This document shows, piece after piece, positions 7,897 through 15,686 of a stretch of 38,247 nucleotides of DNA. The stretch's first letter is position 1. Each line of letters opens with the position of its first letter. The translations under genes and the position numbers were made by a program. The DNA comes from Alphaproteobacteria bacterium. GTDB lineage: Bacteria > Pseudomonadota > Alphaproteobacteria > GCA-2731375. Below the pieces are notes generated by a model. It was not told the DNA's origin, did not search any database, and was given only the letters and a program-made list of their open reading frames with translations. The stretch is from the NCBI GenBank assembly GCA_021776235.1, contig JAJFGG010000011.1, positions 1 to 38,247 of the forward strand, in the 5' to 3' direction.

Positions 7897-8295
7897 CGGC
7901 ATGGCTCCTTTGTCGCCCTCGAGGGGGCTTATTCAATTGCAGGTCCACCCAAATTAGCCATCGCTTCGACCGGGTCAATCGTCAATAGCCGGGAAAATTT
8001 GCCGCTACGCGCGGTACCATGATCGTTTTGGCGATCGGGGGTCGGCAGTAGGGCGTTTTCCCCGGAACCAGACGCGAAGACGGCCTTTGAAAGGAGCAGA
8101 CGTGGGATTGGACAGGACCGGTACGCTTGACTTGAACAGAGTGATTAAAGACACTGAAACCCGGTTTCCACATATGCGTTAGAACCAGGTTTGCCTATTC
8201 CCGACTGAAAAGCCGGTTTGCAGGTCGTGTATTCAGTATCCGATGGCAGTGACGATTGCGGCACAAAAATCTGGGTTGAGGGTGTGAATGTAGAC
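7897..8295. other. Divergent intergenic region
   Basis: About 400 bases between the minus-strand TRAP permease and the plus-strand acyl-CoA synthetase, so it must hold both promoters. No protein-like frame is convincing. The right-hand part carries three related AACC/GGTTT boxes (8156-8219). Confidence 0.5.
8156..8219. promoter_or_regulatory. Three spaced ACC-x-GGTTT boxes, possible operator
   Basis: GAAACCCGGTTTC at 8156-8168 is a perfect inverted repeat around its centre. GAACCAGGTTT at 8182 and AAAGCCGGTTT at 8209 are weaker versions, spaced about 26 bases apart. Regular spacing suggests a repeatedly bound regulator controlling the acyl-CoA synthetase, but the match is by eye and no regulator gene adjoins. 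Confidence 0.22.
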
Positions 8296-9789
8296 ATGGC
8301 CGCGGTCCACAATCTGGGTGAAGTCGCCCCCCGGGACATTCGAGACGATGCAACCTGGCTAATCGAACTGGCGCCGGACGGCGGCGTACGGCAGATAAGT
8401 TTCCCCGCCTTTCACAAGGATGCCGACGCAGTGGCGCGGGGCTTGCTGGCACGGGGGCTTGCCAGGGGCGATGCCGTCGGCATTCTGGCCGCCAACAGCG
8501 CCGAATACCTTGTGGCCTATTTCGGCATCATGCGGGCGGGACTTGTCGCCGTGCCGATCAACTACAAGGTTCCCAGACAAACGGTGGCGCATATCCTCGA
8601 CGATGCCAAAGTCCGGCTTGTCCTGGTCGACCATGAATACGGGCATCTGGCGGGGGATTTACCAAGAATAGCCATGGACCAGGCGGAAACCTGGCGAAGT
8701 TTTCTCGATCAGGGGCCGTTTGATCCCATCGCCATGAAAGACGATGAACACGCCACCATTCTCTACACATCGGGCTCCACCGGCATGCCCAAGGGCGTTC
8801 CCTTGACCCATGGCGGCTATATCTGGACGGCGACCAGGATGCTGGAGGCGGCGCCGCCAATAGCGGACAAACGGGTACTGGTGGCGGCTCCCCTTTATCA
8901 CATGAACGGTCTGATACTCAGCACCCTGACCGGCATGGCCGGGGGAACCACGGTGTTGATGCGGCAATTCAGCGCCCGCGGCTATCTCAAGGCGGCGGCC
9001 GAGCAAGGCTGCCATATGCTGACTTCGGTCCCGACCATGATCGCGCTGGCGGTCCGTGAACCGGAGCTGATCGCGACCTTGGATCTGTCGGCGGTTGAAA
9101 GCGTGATCATGGGTTCTGCCCCGTCAACCGAGGCACTGTTCGAGCGTGCCGCCGAAATTTTTCCCAATGCATCGATCTCGAACAGCTGGGGCACGACTGA
9201 ATCGGGGCCGGTGGCGTTTGGCCCGCATCCCGACGGGTTGCCGACGCCGCGGCTGTCCCTTGGCTATCCCGTTGCCCATGCCGAAACTAAGTTTGTCGGC
9301 GGACCGGACGACAATGAAGGCGTGCTGTGGGTGCGCAACAGGGCGGTGATGCCCGGCTATCTCAACCGGCCCGAGGAAACCATGAAGTGCATCAGGGATG
9401 GCTGGTACGACACCGGCGACGTTATGCGCCGCGATGGGAACGGTTTCATCTTTTTCGTGGGCCGCGCGGACGACATGTTTGTCTGTGGCGGAGAGAATGT
9501 CTACCCGGCGGAAGTCGAGCGTTTGTTGGAGCAGCACCCAGGCGTTGCCCAGGCCGCCGTGGTCCCCATCGCCGACGAGATCAAACAATTCATTCCCGTA
9601 GCCTATGTCGTTACCAAACCGGGGCTGTCCGCATCGATTGAAGGCATCAAGACGTTCACCCTCGACCATGGTCCGGCCTATCAGCACCCACGCTTCGTCG
9701 CTATTGTCCCCGAGCTGCCGCTGGCGGGAACCAACAAGATTGACCGGCGCGCGCTGCTGGAGCGTGCCGCAAAAGAATTCAGCCGCTAA
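8296..9789 (+). CDS. Acyl-CoA synthetase (AMP-binding, ANL superfamily)
   Basis: A 497-residue adenylate-forming enzyme with the canonical motifs in order: P-loop YTSGSTGMPKG at about 157-167, the SWGTTESG A5 motif, YDTGDVMRRDGNG with the hinge region VGRADDMFVCGGENVYP, and the C-terminal NKIDRRAL with the adenylation lysine. It activates a carboxylic acid through acyl-AMP to acyl-CoA. The chain-length pocket cannot be read, and the family also includes aryl-CoA ligases. The ATG at 8296 is preferred, although the only G-rich run (TTGAGGG) sits 14 bases away and a GTG at 8284 is possible. An MDR oxidoreductase gene follows 66 bases downstream on the same strand. Confidence 0.92.
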   Translation: MAAVHNLGEVAPRDIRDDATWLIELAPDGGVRQISFPAFHKDADAVARGLLARGLARGDAVGILAANSAEYLVAYFGIMRAGLVAVPINYKVPRQTVAHILDDAKVRLVLVDHEYGHLAGDLPRIAMDQAETWRSFLDQGPFDPIAMKDDEHATILYTSGSTGMPKGVPLTHGGYIWTATRMLEAAPPIADKRVLVAAPLYHMNGLILSTLTGMAGGTTVLMRQFSARGYLKAAAEQGCHMLTSVPTMIALAVREPELIATLDLSAVESVIMGSAPSTEALFERAAEIFPNASISNSWGTTESGPVAFGPHPDGLPTPRLSLGYPVAHAETKFVGGPDDNEGVLWVRNRAVMPGYLNRPEETMKCIRDGWYDTGDVMRRDGNGFIFFVGRADDMFVCGGENVYPAEVERLLEQHPGVAQAAVVPIADEIKQFIPVAYVVTKPGLSASIEGIKTFTLDHGPAYQHPRFVAIVPELPLAGTNKIDRRALLERAAKEFSR

Positions 9790-9855
9790 CGGAAAGAAGC
9801 ATTTGCAACTTTCTTTGCTCCATCACCGGCTCAAGCCCCTGAAAGGCAATTGCCC

Positions 9856-10863
9856 ATGAGAGCCATGGTCATTCGCGAACACGGCGAAATCGACAGCATC
9901 ACCTATGAACCGGCCTGGCCGGATCCGGTTGCAGGTGCGGGTGAGGTGATCTTGAAGGTCAAGGTCTGCGCGCTCAACTACCACGACCTCTTTACCCTGC
10001 GCGGCATGCCCGGAATCAAGGTCCCGATGCCGATTATCATGGGCATTGATACCGCCGGAGAGATTGCCGAACTTGGCCCGGAGGTTGAGGATTGGTCCGT
10101 GGGCGACCGTGTTGTCATTGACCCGATTGACAGGGAAAAACTGAAACTCCAGGGTGAAATGATGGACGGCGGGCTGGCCGAATACATCAAGGTTCAGGCC
10201 CACCAGTTGATCAGGATCCCGGACGCTGTCAGCTATGAACAGGCAGCGGCCCTGCCCGTCGCCTATGGCACCGCCTACCGCACCATGGTCACCATCGGCA
10301 AGGTTGCGGCGGGAGAAAAGGTCCTCATTCTGGGTGCTTCGGGTGGCGTCGGGACCTGCTGTGTGCAACTGGCCAAATTGGCCGGCGCCTTTGTCATTGC
10401 GGCCGCATCCACTGAAGAGAAAATCCAGAAATTGCTCGATCTTGGCGCCGACGAATGCATCAACTACACCGACCAGGATTTCATGCGGGTAATTCACGCC
10501 GGCTATGGAAAACCGCGCGCCCTGGGTGAAAGCGGCGGCATAGACATGGTCATCAACTTCACGGGCGGCGAGACCTGGTTGCCGTCCCTGAAGTGCTTAA
10601 CACGCGGGGGACGGCTGGTGACATGCGGGGCCACGGCCGGCTACGACCCAAAGGAAGACATCCGCTATATCTGGACCTTCGAATTGAATATCATCGGCGC
10701 AAATGGTTGGACCCGCGATGATCTGCACGCATTACTGAAGCTGGTCGAAGACGGGAAACTGTTGCCGTCCATTGAAGAGACGGTGTCACTTGAAGACACG
10801 AGGGACGCTTTCCAACTGCTGGATGAACGCAAGGTATTCGGAAAAATCGGTATCGTCCCCTGA
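9856..10863 (+). CDS. Zinc-free MDR oxidoreductase (quinone oxidoreductase-like)
   Basis: A 335-residue medium-chain dehydrogenase/reductase. The N-terminal GroES-like half carries ALNYHDLFTLRG and GIDTAGEIAELG; the Rossmann half has LGASGGVGTCCVQLAKL as nucleotide-binding turn and a GGRLVTCGATAGY segment. The four-Cys structural zinc loop of alcohol dehydrogenases is absent (the region reads IDREKLKLQGEMMDGG), and the catalytic zinc Cys is replaced by Asn in LNYHD, which places it with quinone or enoyl reductases. GAAAGG lies nine bases before the ATG at 9856. It probably shares a transcript with the acyl-CoA synthetase upstream and may reduce an enoyl or quinone substrate with NADPH. Confidence 0.9.
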   Translation: MRAMVIREHGEIDSITYEPAWPDPVAGAGEVILKVKVCALNYHDLFTLRGMPGIKVPMPIIMGIDTAGEIAELGPEVEDWSVGDRVVIDPIDREKLKLQGEMMDGGLAEYIKVQAHQLIRIPDAVSYEQAAALPVAYGTAYRTMVTIGKVAAGEKVLILGASGGVGTCCVQLAKLAGAFVIAAASTEEKIQKLLDLGADECINYTDQDFMRVIHAGYGKPRALGESGGIDMVINFTGGETWLPSLKCLTRGGRLVTCGATAGYDPKEDIRYIWTFELNIIGANGWTRDDLHALLKLVEDGKLLPSIEETVSLEDTRDAFQLLDERKVFGKIGIVP

Positions 10864-11004
10864 GGGATCGTTTCATAGCTTTGCCAGGTCATGACAATGG
10901 CCACAAATATTGCTCCGGGACGACACAAATGTTCGCTTTGCCGGAGCAGGACTACCAAAGTAATCCCAATTGGCGCCGGAACGGCATATTGCTACCATGC
11001 CAGC

Positions 11005-11577
11005 ATGCGACCCTGGATCGTCATCAGCCTGTGTTGCCTGCTCGCTGCGCCGGCGCTGGGACAGGACTTCAAGGCGGGAAGCAAGGCCTACCGGCGCGGC
11101 GACTATGTCTCGGCCCTGGAAATCTGGCAACCGTTGGCACGGCAGGGACACGCCGGCGCACGATACCAACTTGGCCTGATGTATGAATACGCCCGTGGCG
11201 TAGGGCAGAACGACGCCAAGGCGTTGCAGTGGTACACCAAGGCGGCAAATCAAGGCGTTGCCGCCGCGCAATACAAACTGGGCGTAATGCATGACAATGG
11301 CTGGGGCGTGGGCCAAAGCGATGGCGAAGCGGTGAGATGGTACAGAAAGGCCGCGAGGCAGGGTCACGCCTATGCGCAATACGATCTTGCTCTGATGTTT
11401 GCCGCCGGCGCGGGCGTACCACGGGACACTGTCCGGGCTTATATGTGGCTGAATCTTGCCATTGCGCAGGGTAACGGCCACATGATCGGGCAGCGAAACG
11501 AGATTGCCAGAAAGATGACGCCGGCACAGCTCGCAGAAGCCGAGCGTATAACCCACGAATGGAACGAGACAGAATGA
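11005..11577 (+). CDS. Secreted Sel1-repeat protein
   Basis: A 190-residue protein with an N-terminal signal peptide (MRPWIVISLCC, hydrophobic run, cleavage after ALG before QDF). The mature part is built of Sel1-like TPR repeats, recognisable by repeated A-x-x-W-(Y)-x-x-A and G-x-x-x-AQY-x-LG-x-M-x-x-x-G-x-GV segments; three clear copies and one partial are seen. Sel1 repeats form alpha-solenoids for protein contacts and in proteobacteria are often periplasmic. The start is set by the signal peptide, as no strong ribosome binding site is visible. It lies 141 bases after the MDR gene and is convergent with the isochorismatase-like gene. Specific partner unknown. Confidence 0.85.
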   Translation: MRPWIVISLCCLLAAPALGQDFKAGSKAYRRGDYVSALEIWQPLARQGHAGARYQLGLMYEYARGVGQNDAKALQWYTKAANQGVAAAQYKLGVMHDNGWGVGQSDGEAVRWYRKAARQGHAYAQYDLALMFAAGAGVPRDTVRAYMWLNLAIAQGNGHMIGQRNEIARKMTPAQLAEAERITHEWNETE

Positions 11578-11597
11578 CAATCCGTGCTGGTGTCCGC

Positions 11598-12248
11598 TCA
11601 AGGCCCAGCGCTTGATGGCGCGGCTGCCTCGATCAGGCCGAGCGCTTCAGCCGTTGTCACCGTACGGCAATAGCCCTTGAACGCGGCCAGCGCGTTGTCG
11701 TGGCGGGCCTGGCTTTCCGTTGCACAGGCATCGGCGACGCAGGTCATATAATAGCCCCGGTCGGCGCCGTCCCGCACCGTGATATCGACGCATTGGTCGG
11801 TCAGAAAACCGGTCACCAGCACACTGTCAATGCTCATATTGCGCAGCAGATAATCGAAATTTGTGGAATTGAAGAGTCCCGACGACGTCTTCGACAGGAC
11901 GATTTCGTCCCCGGCGGGCGCAACAGCTTCGACGACTTTCGCGCCCCAGGAGCCCTTGGGCACGTTGAAACCGGAAATCTTGTAATCCAAACCCCGGTCG
12001 CGCCCGTCAAGAGTAAGGTTCTCGATCACCGTGAACATGACCTCGATACGCTGACGCCGGCAGGCCGCCTGCAGCTGCGCAATGTTGGGAATTGCGGTGC
12101 TGCCGGCCTGCGCATGAAAGAACGCTTGCCGCCCGCCTCCGGCGTCGCCGTAAGTTGCATTTTGAACGTCGATGATGAGCAACGCCGTCCGCCCTGGGTC
12201 GATTGGGCGGTCGCGGCTATATTCTGCCCTGAGATCCAACTCCTGCAT
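11598..12248 (-). CDS. Isochorismatase-family cysteine hydrolase
   Basis: A 216-residue Rossmann-like hydrolase. The Asp-Lys-Cys triad of the family is visible: D27 in LLIIDVQNATYG, K120 in VLSKTSSGLF, and the nucleophile C153 in GFLTDQCVDITVRDG. Members hydrolyse amides and carbamoyl compounds (nicotinamidase, N-carbamoylsarcosine amidase, biuret and ureidoacrylate hydrolases); the long N-terminal insert and GFLTDQC resemble the ureide branch more than nicotinamidase. The ATG at 12248 overlaps the TGA of the upstream gene (TGATG), so translation is coupled; a GTG one codon earlier is also possible. It is the last gene of the cluster with glutamine synthetase-like and N-formylglutamate amidohydrolase-like genes. 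Confidence 0.9.
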   Translation of the reverse strand: MQELDLRAEYSRDRPIDPGRTALLIIDVQNATYGDAGGGRQAFFHAQAGSTAIPNIAQLQAACRRQRIEVMFTVIENLTLDGRDRGLDYKISGFNVPKGSWGAKVVEAVAPAGDEIVLSKTSSGLFNSTNFDYLLRNMSIDSVLVTGFLTDQCVDITVRDGADRGYYMTCVADACATESQARHDNALAAFKGYCRTVTTAEALGLIEAAAPSSAGP

Positions 12249-13039
12249 CACGTCCCCCCCTTTGCACCGATATTCAAGCTATCGGCAACTTGCCGAAACG
12301 CCGCTTCCAAGGTAGCGGCAAGGCGGCGCTGGCCCGCGTCCTCCCGGATCAGATCCTGACAGATCTCGATCTCGACCGAGGGCAGGCCGCGGCCTTCGCC
12401 GTGTACCGGGATGGTGTAGTCGTTTGTAAAGTCGACCCCGTAGGGTTCATTGCGGCCCACCCGGAATTCGCCGCCGCCGAGGGCGCCGAGCAGTGCGTCG
12501 GCTACCGCTGTCGAAGGGCCATGAATTACGCCGATGTCCCAGGGCCGCGCAAAGCCGTCCATGTGCCGGGTAAAGCTGTGCATGGCGCAAAGCACGGTGC
12601 CGCGCTCCGCCGCGGCGCGGGCGTCAAGCGCGACGGCAATGGCGTCGTGATAGGGCTGGAAAATATCCCTGACCCGCCATTCGCGCTCCGCCGCGGCGAT
12701 CCCGCGGTTACCTGGTATGGCGCGGCCGTCACTCTCCGTCGGCATCGATGCCGCGACGCCGGGCCTGCGGTTGCTGTCGATCACCAGGCGTGAGTATGCC
12801 TGGGCGATGTAGGGCGCATCCAGACGATGCGACAGCCAGTTGCAGGTGGCGAAAATGCCGATGTCGATGGCGATATGATCTTCCCTGTCGGCGGCACTGA
12901 CACCAAGGTCACCCAGCCGGCTGGGAACAGCGTTGCCGGCATGGTCCGAGACCAGCAGGAAGGGCGAGACGCCGTCGGGGCGGATATACATCACCGGGTT
13001 CGGGTCGGGCAGCGCCCGCATTTCAATAGGCATCGGCAT
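12248..13039 (-). CDS. N-formylglutamate amidohydrolase family protein
   Basis: A 263-residue zinc hydrolase. LLVSDHAGNAVP at about 28-39 is the signature SxHxG/N segment of the family; further conserved points are the DIGIFATCNWL helix, the SRLVIDSNR strand, MHSFTR, and VIHGPS. HutG-type enzymes cleave N-formylglutamate to glutamate and formate in histidine breakdown, but no other hut gene is here, and this subfamily with DSNR and HSFTR is broader. It overlaps the glutamine synthetase-like gene by 17 bases and its stop overlaps the next start, so the three are one operon. Starts at 13039 or at internal ATGs (13033, 13021) are hard to separate. Confidence 0.88.
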   Translation of the reverse strand: MPMPIEMRALPDPNPVMYIRPDGVSPFLLVSDHAGNAVPSRLGDLGVSAADREDHIAIDIGIFATCNWLSHRLDAPYIAQAYSRLVIDSNRRPGVAASMPTESDGRAIPGNRGIAAAEREWRVRDIFQPYHDAIAVALDARAAAERGTVLCAMHSFTRHMDGFARPWDIGVIHGPSTAVADALLGALGGGEFRVGRNEPYGVDFTNDYTIPVHGEGRGLPSVEIEICQDLIREDAGQRRLAATLEAAFRQVADSLNIGAKGGT

Positions 13040-14147
13040 AACGGGTGATCTGGGCCTCCGGTGAATAATCCTCGAGGAAATCGATTTCGCATTGTTTGTG
13101 CATCAGATAGGCAGCCCGGAATTCCGGACCCATTGCCTTGCCCATGGTCTCATTCTGCGCCAGTAGCGAAAGCGCGTCCGAAAGCGAGCCCGGCAGGTGA
13201 ACCAGGCCCAGCGCCCGACGCTCGGCTTCGGTCATCTCGTCAGGGTCGCGGGTGGTAGGTTGGCGCAGGCACCGCTGGTTCCGCAGCCCTTCGAGGCCGG
13301 CCCAGACCAGGGCGCCCAGCACCAGATACGGATTGGCCGCTGCGTCCGCCGCGCGGTACTCAAAGTTGAAGTCCGTTGCGGCATCGCTGCCCGGCAGCCG
13401 GGTGAGCGGACATATTCTTATCCCTGCTTCGCGATCCTTGTCGGCGAGGTTGTTGTAGGTGGCGCTCCAACGGTGTGGCTTCAGGCGCTCGTAGGAAACC
13501 AGACTGGGCGCGGTAAGCGCCACCAGTGCCGGCATCTCGGCCAGGATGCCCTCCACGAATTGCCCGGCCACTTCGCCAATACCATGCGCTGCCGTCTCGT
13601 CATAACAGACCGGCGCGCCATCCGCATCCTGCAGGCTGAAATGTACGTGCACGCCGTTGCCGACCGCGCCCTGGGCCATAATGGGCGAAAAGGTTGCCTT
13701 GTGACCGTGAAAGCGGGCCACGGCCCGGGTGATCTCGCGCAGCTTGACGGCGTCATCGGCGGCGGCCAGTCCTAACGCCGGCTGGCAGGTCACCTCGAAC
13801 TGCCGCGGTCCGAATTCCGGCAGGAAGGTATCGGGAATGATCCCATTGGCGCGGAGCGCCGGCAGCAGCGTCTGCGCGAAGCCGCCTTGCTGGCGCATCG
13901 CATCAAGCAAATAGGAATCGCCGAGCCGTGCCTCGGCGCCGGAATAGTGGAATTCGTGCTCGAAGGCGGCTTTTACGATCAGACCAAATTCCTGCGCCAG
14001 GGCATCCAGACCCCGGGCCAGCCAGCCACGCGGGCAACAGGCCCAGGGTATACCGTCGAGCGTGGTCAGATTCGCCAGAAGGAACCGTTCCGGCGGATAC
14101 GCATCGGTGAAATCTATTCTCACCTCGGTCGCCGGATCCGGCAGCAT
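13023..14147 (-). CDS. Glutamine synthetase family ligase, catalytic part (gene split by amber codon)
   Basis: These 374 residues carry nearly the whole catalytic barrel of a glutamine synthetase-type ligase: FEHEFHYSG (E63, E65), PEFGPRQFEV (E111, E118), NGVHVHFS (N164 to H169), KPHRWSATYNN, and the late FEYRAADAAANPYL arginine region. Family members join glutamate to ammonia or an amine using ATP (GlnA, PuuA-like gamma-glutamylamine synthetases). Seven codons before this ATG lies an in-frame TAG (14169-14171); upstream, the same frame encodes the missing N-terminal domain, so the intact gene would span 13023-14336. Either this is a pseudogene or sequencing error, or translation restarts at 14147. 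Downstream genes overlap it, suggesting an amine-glutamylation pathway. Confidence 0.82.
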   Translation of the reverse strand: MLPDPATEVRIDFTDAYPPERFLLANLTTLDGIPWACCPRGWLARGLDALAQEFGLIVKAAFEHEFHYSGAEARLGDSYLLDAMRQQGGFAQTLLPALRANGIIPDTFLPEFGPRQFEVTCQPALGLAAADDAVKLREITRAVARFHGHKATFSPIMAQGAVGNGVHVHFSLQDADGAPVCYDETAAHGIGEVAGQFVEGILAEMPALVALTAPSLVSYERLKPHRWSATYNNLADKDREAGIRICPLTRLPGSDAATDFNFEYRAADAAANPYLVLGALVWAGLEGLRNQRCLRQPTTRDPDEMTEAERRALGLVHLPGSLSDALSLLAQNETMGKAMGPEFRAAYLMHKQCEIDFLEDYSPEAQITRYADAY

Positions 14148-14168
14148 GAGAAGTTCGCCCCGCGGCCC

Positions 14169-14336
14169 CTAGGGGCTTTCGCCAATCTCGCCAAAGGCGT
14201 TGATCATCAAATTGGTCGGCGCAAGCCCCATACCGCTGTGCAGACGTTTGGCCAGATCCGAAACCGGAAAGCCTTTGCCCCGCACCTGCCCGGCGTAATC
14301 GCAAATGCAGATCATGATCAATTCTTCGCGTTGCAT
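14169..14336 (-). pseudogene. N-terminal domain of the same glutamine synthetase-like gene
   Basis: Fifty-five residues from the ATG at 14336 (or 49 from 14315) give the beta-grasp domain that precedes the catalytic part: CDYAGQVRGKGFP, then APTNLMINAFGEIGESP, then TAG. Relatives continue SPWG at this point, so the TAG replaces a TGG tryptophan codon, a single G-to-A change. Without the stop, the product would be about 437 residues, the usual length. Other genes in the window end in TAG, so this codon is a normal stop here and suppression is unlikely. Confidence 0.75.
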
Positions 14337-14563
14337 GGCCCGCGTCTTTCCCGTCGGCTGTTTCGCCCGAAGCTTGGGTGCAGCGATTTTTCCGGTCAAT
14401 AGAAAACCCGCGCACGGGCACCATTGATATAGGTATTTTCTTTCGGTCACCGGCAGTCAGTCGGACCCATGACCGGATCAAGGTTTTCCGATCCGGCTTG
14501 TTCGGCTACCATTGCCGGTGCATTCGGGCGTTATCCGCGGATTATCAGAGGGGCGGTAGATAA

Positions 14564-15625
14564 ATGAGCAGAGACAGCGTTCATCTGGTGGGCAGTATAC
14601 CGCTGAGCAATGCCGAAGAGGTTTTCACTCGGCTAAGCGACAGCCTGGGATCACATCTTTGCCGCCTGCCCGACGGCGAAACCGGCGAGCGGGCGCGCTG
14701 GATCTATTGGCAGCGCACCATGTTGGAGAACCATCCCGACATGGAAGTGGATCCGGATGCGGGCACCATGAAACTCCGGGAATGGGATGGCAGTCTATTG
14801 CGGGAAACCGACCTCATGCGCTTCAAGCCCGGTGTCGATCCAGCCAAGGTGCGCTTCGATACCGGCTATGACAAAGCCAATATCGCGTCATGGCGGACCT
14901 TCGCCGGACTGCAGGACAGCGGCAAAATACCAAGCCACCTGCGTTACCAGGTCGCCTTGCCCACGCCCATGTCCAGCGCCTTCATGTATGTCAGCCCGGC
15001 AGCCTACGAGGATTATTTTCCCAGTTACGAAGCGTCCCTGCTGAATGCCCTGGGAAACATCCTGGACGTCGTTCCCGCCGAACGGTTAAGCGTACAATGG
15101 GATATCTGCCAGGAAGTATTGGTATTCGAAGACTACTTTCCCTCCCGCCCGGCGGACTACAAAGCACAGATTTTTGATCTTATGGGCCGCCTGGGCAACG
15201 CCGTACCGGAGCCCGTCGAACTTGGCTATCACCTCTGTTACGGTACGCCCCGGGATAAGCATCTGGTCATGCCCGAAGATTGCGCCATCCTGACGGAGCT
15301 TGGCAACGCCATCCTCGACAGGGTCGACCGGCAGGTAAATTTTCTCCACCTGCCGGTACCGCAGCACCGCAGTGATGAAGCCTACTTCGCCCCCCTGGCG
15401 GACCTCGATCTAGGCGTTGCGACGAAACTTTATCTTGGCCTCATCCACTACGATGATGCGGATGGCGACCGCGCCAGAACGGCCGCGGCCGCCAAGGTCT
15501 GCAAGAACTTCGGCATAGCCACCGAATGCGGCTGGGGCCGGACAGATCCCGGCCGCCTGGCGGGATTGCTGCAAAGCCACGGCAATGCCGCCCGTGCACT
15601 GTTGCATTCTGCCAATGGCCATTGA
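14564..15625 (+). CDS. MetE/UROD-like TIM-barrel protein of unknown function
   Basis: A 353-residue protein whose fold and motifs recall the C-terminal domain of cobalamin-independent methionine synthase. The conserved H223-x-C225 (GYHLCYG), SVQWDICQE at 176-184, and E321-C322 (ATECGWGR) would supply the zinc site that in MetE binds homocysteine. It lacks the MetE N-terminal domain and the length of full MetE (about 750), and belongs to a stand-alone family whose methyl donor and acceptor are unknown to me. GGGGCGG precedes the ATG. MlrC follows 61 bases downstream on the same strand. A role in sulfur or methyl transfer is inferred only from the fold. Confidence 0.75.
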   Translation: MSRDSVHLVGSIPLSNAEEVFTRLSDSLGSHLCRLPDGETGERARWIYWQRTMLENHPDMEVDPDAGTMKLREWDGSLLRETDLMRFKPGVDPAKVRFDTGYDKANIASWRTFAGLQDSGKIPSHLRYQVALPTPMSSAFMYVSPAAYEDYFPSYEASLLNALGNILDVVPAERLSVQWDICQEVLVFEDYFPSRPADYKAQIFDLMGRLGNAVPEPVELGYHLCYGTPRDKHLVMPEDCAILTELGNAILDRVDRQVNFLHLPVPQHRSDEAYFAPLADLDLGVATKLYLGLIHYDDADGDRARTAAAAKVCKNFGIATECGWGRTDPGRLAGLLQSHGNAARALLHSANGH

Positions 15626-15686
15626 TCGAAAGCCTTGAACCCATGTTCACCTTGCTGCACCAGCTAGGCGTGTGAAGGAGTAATCG

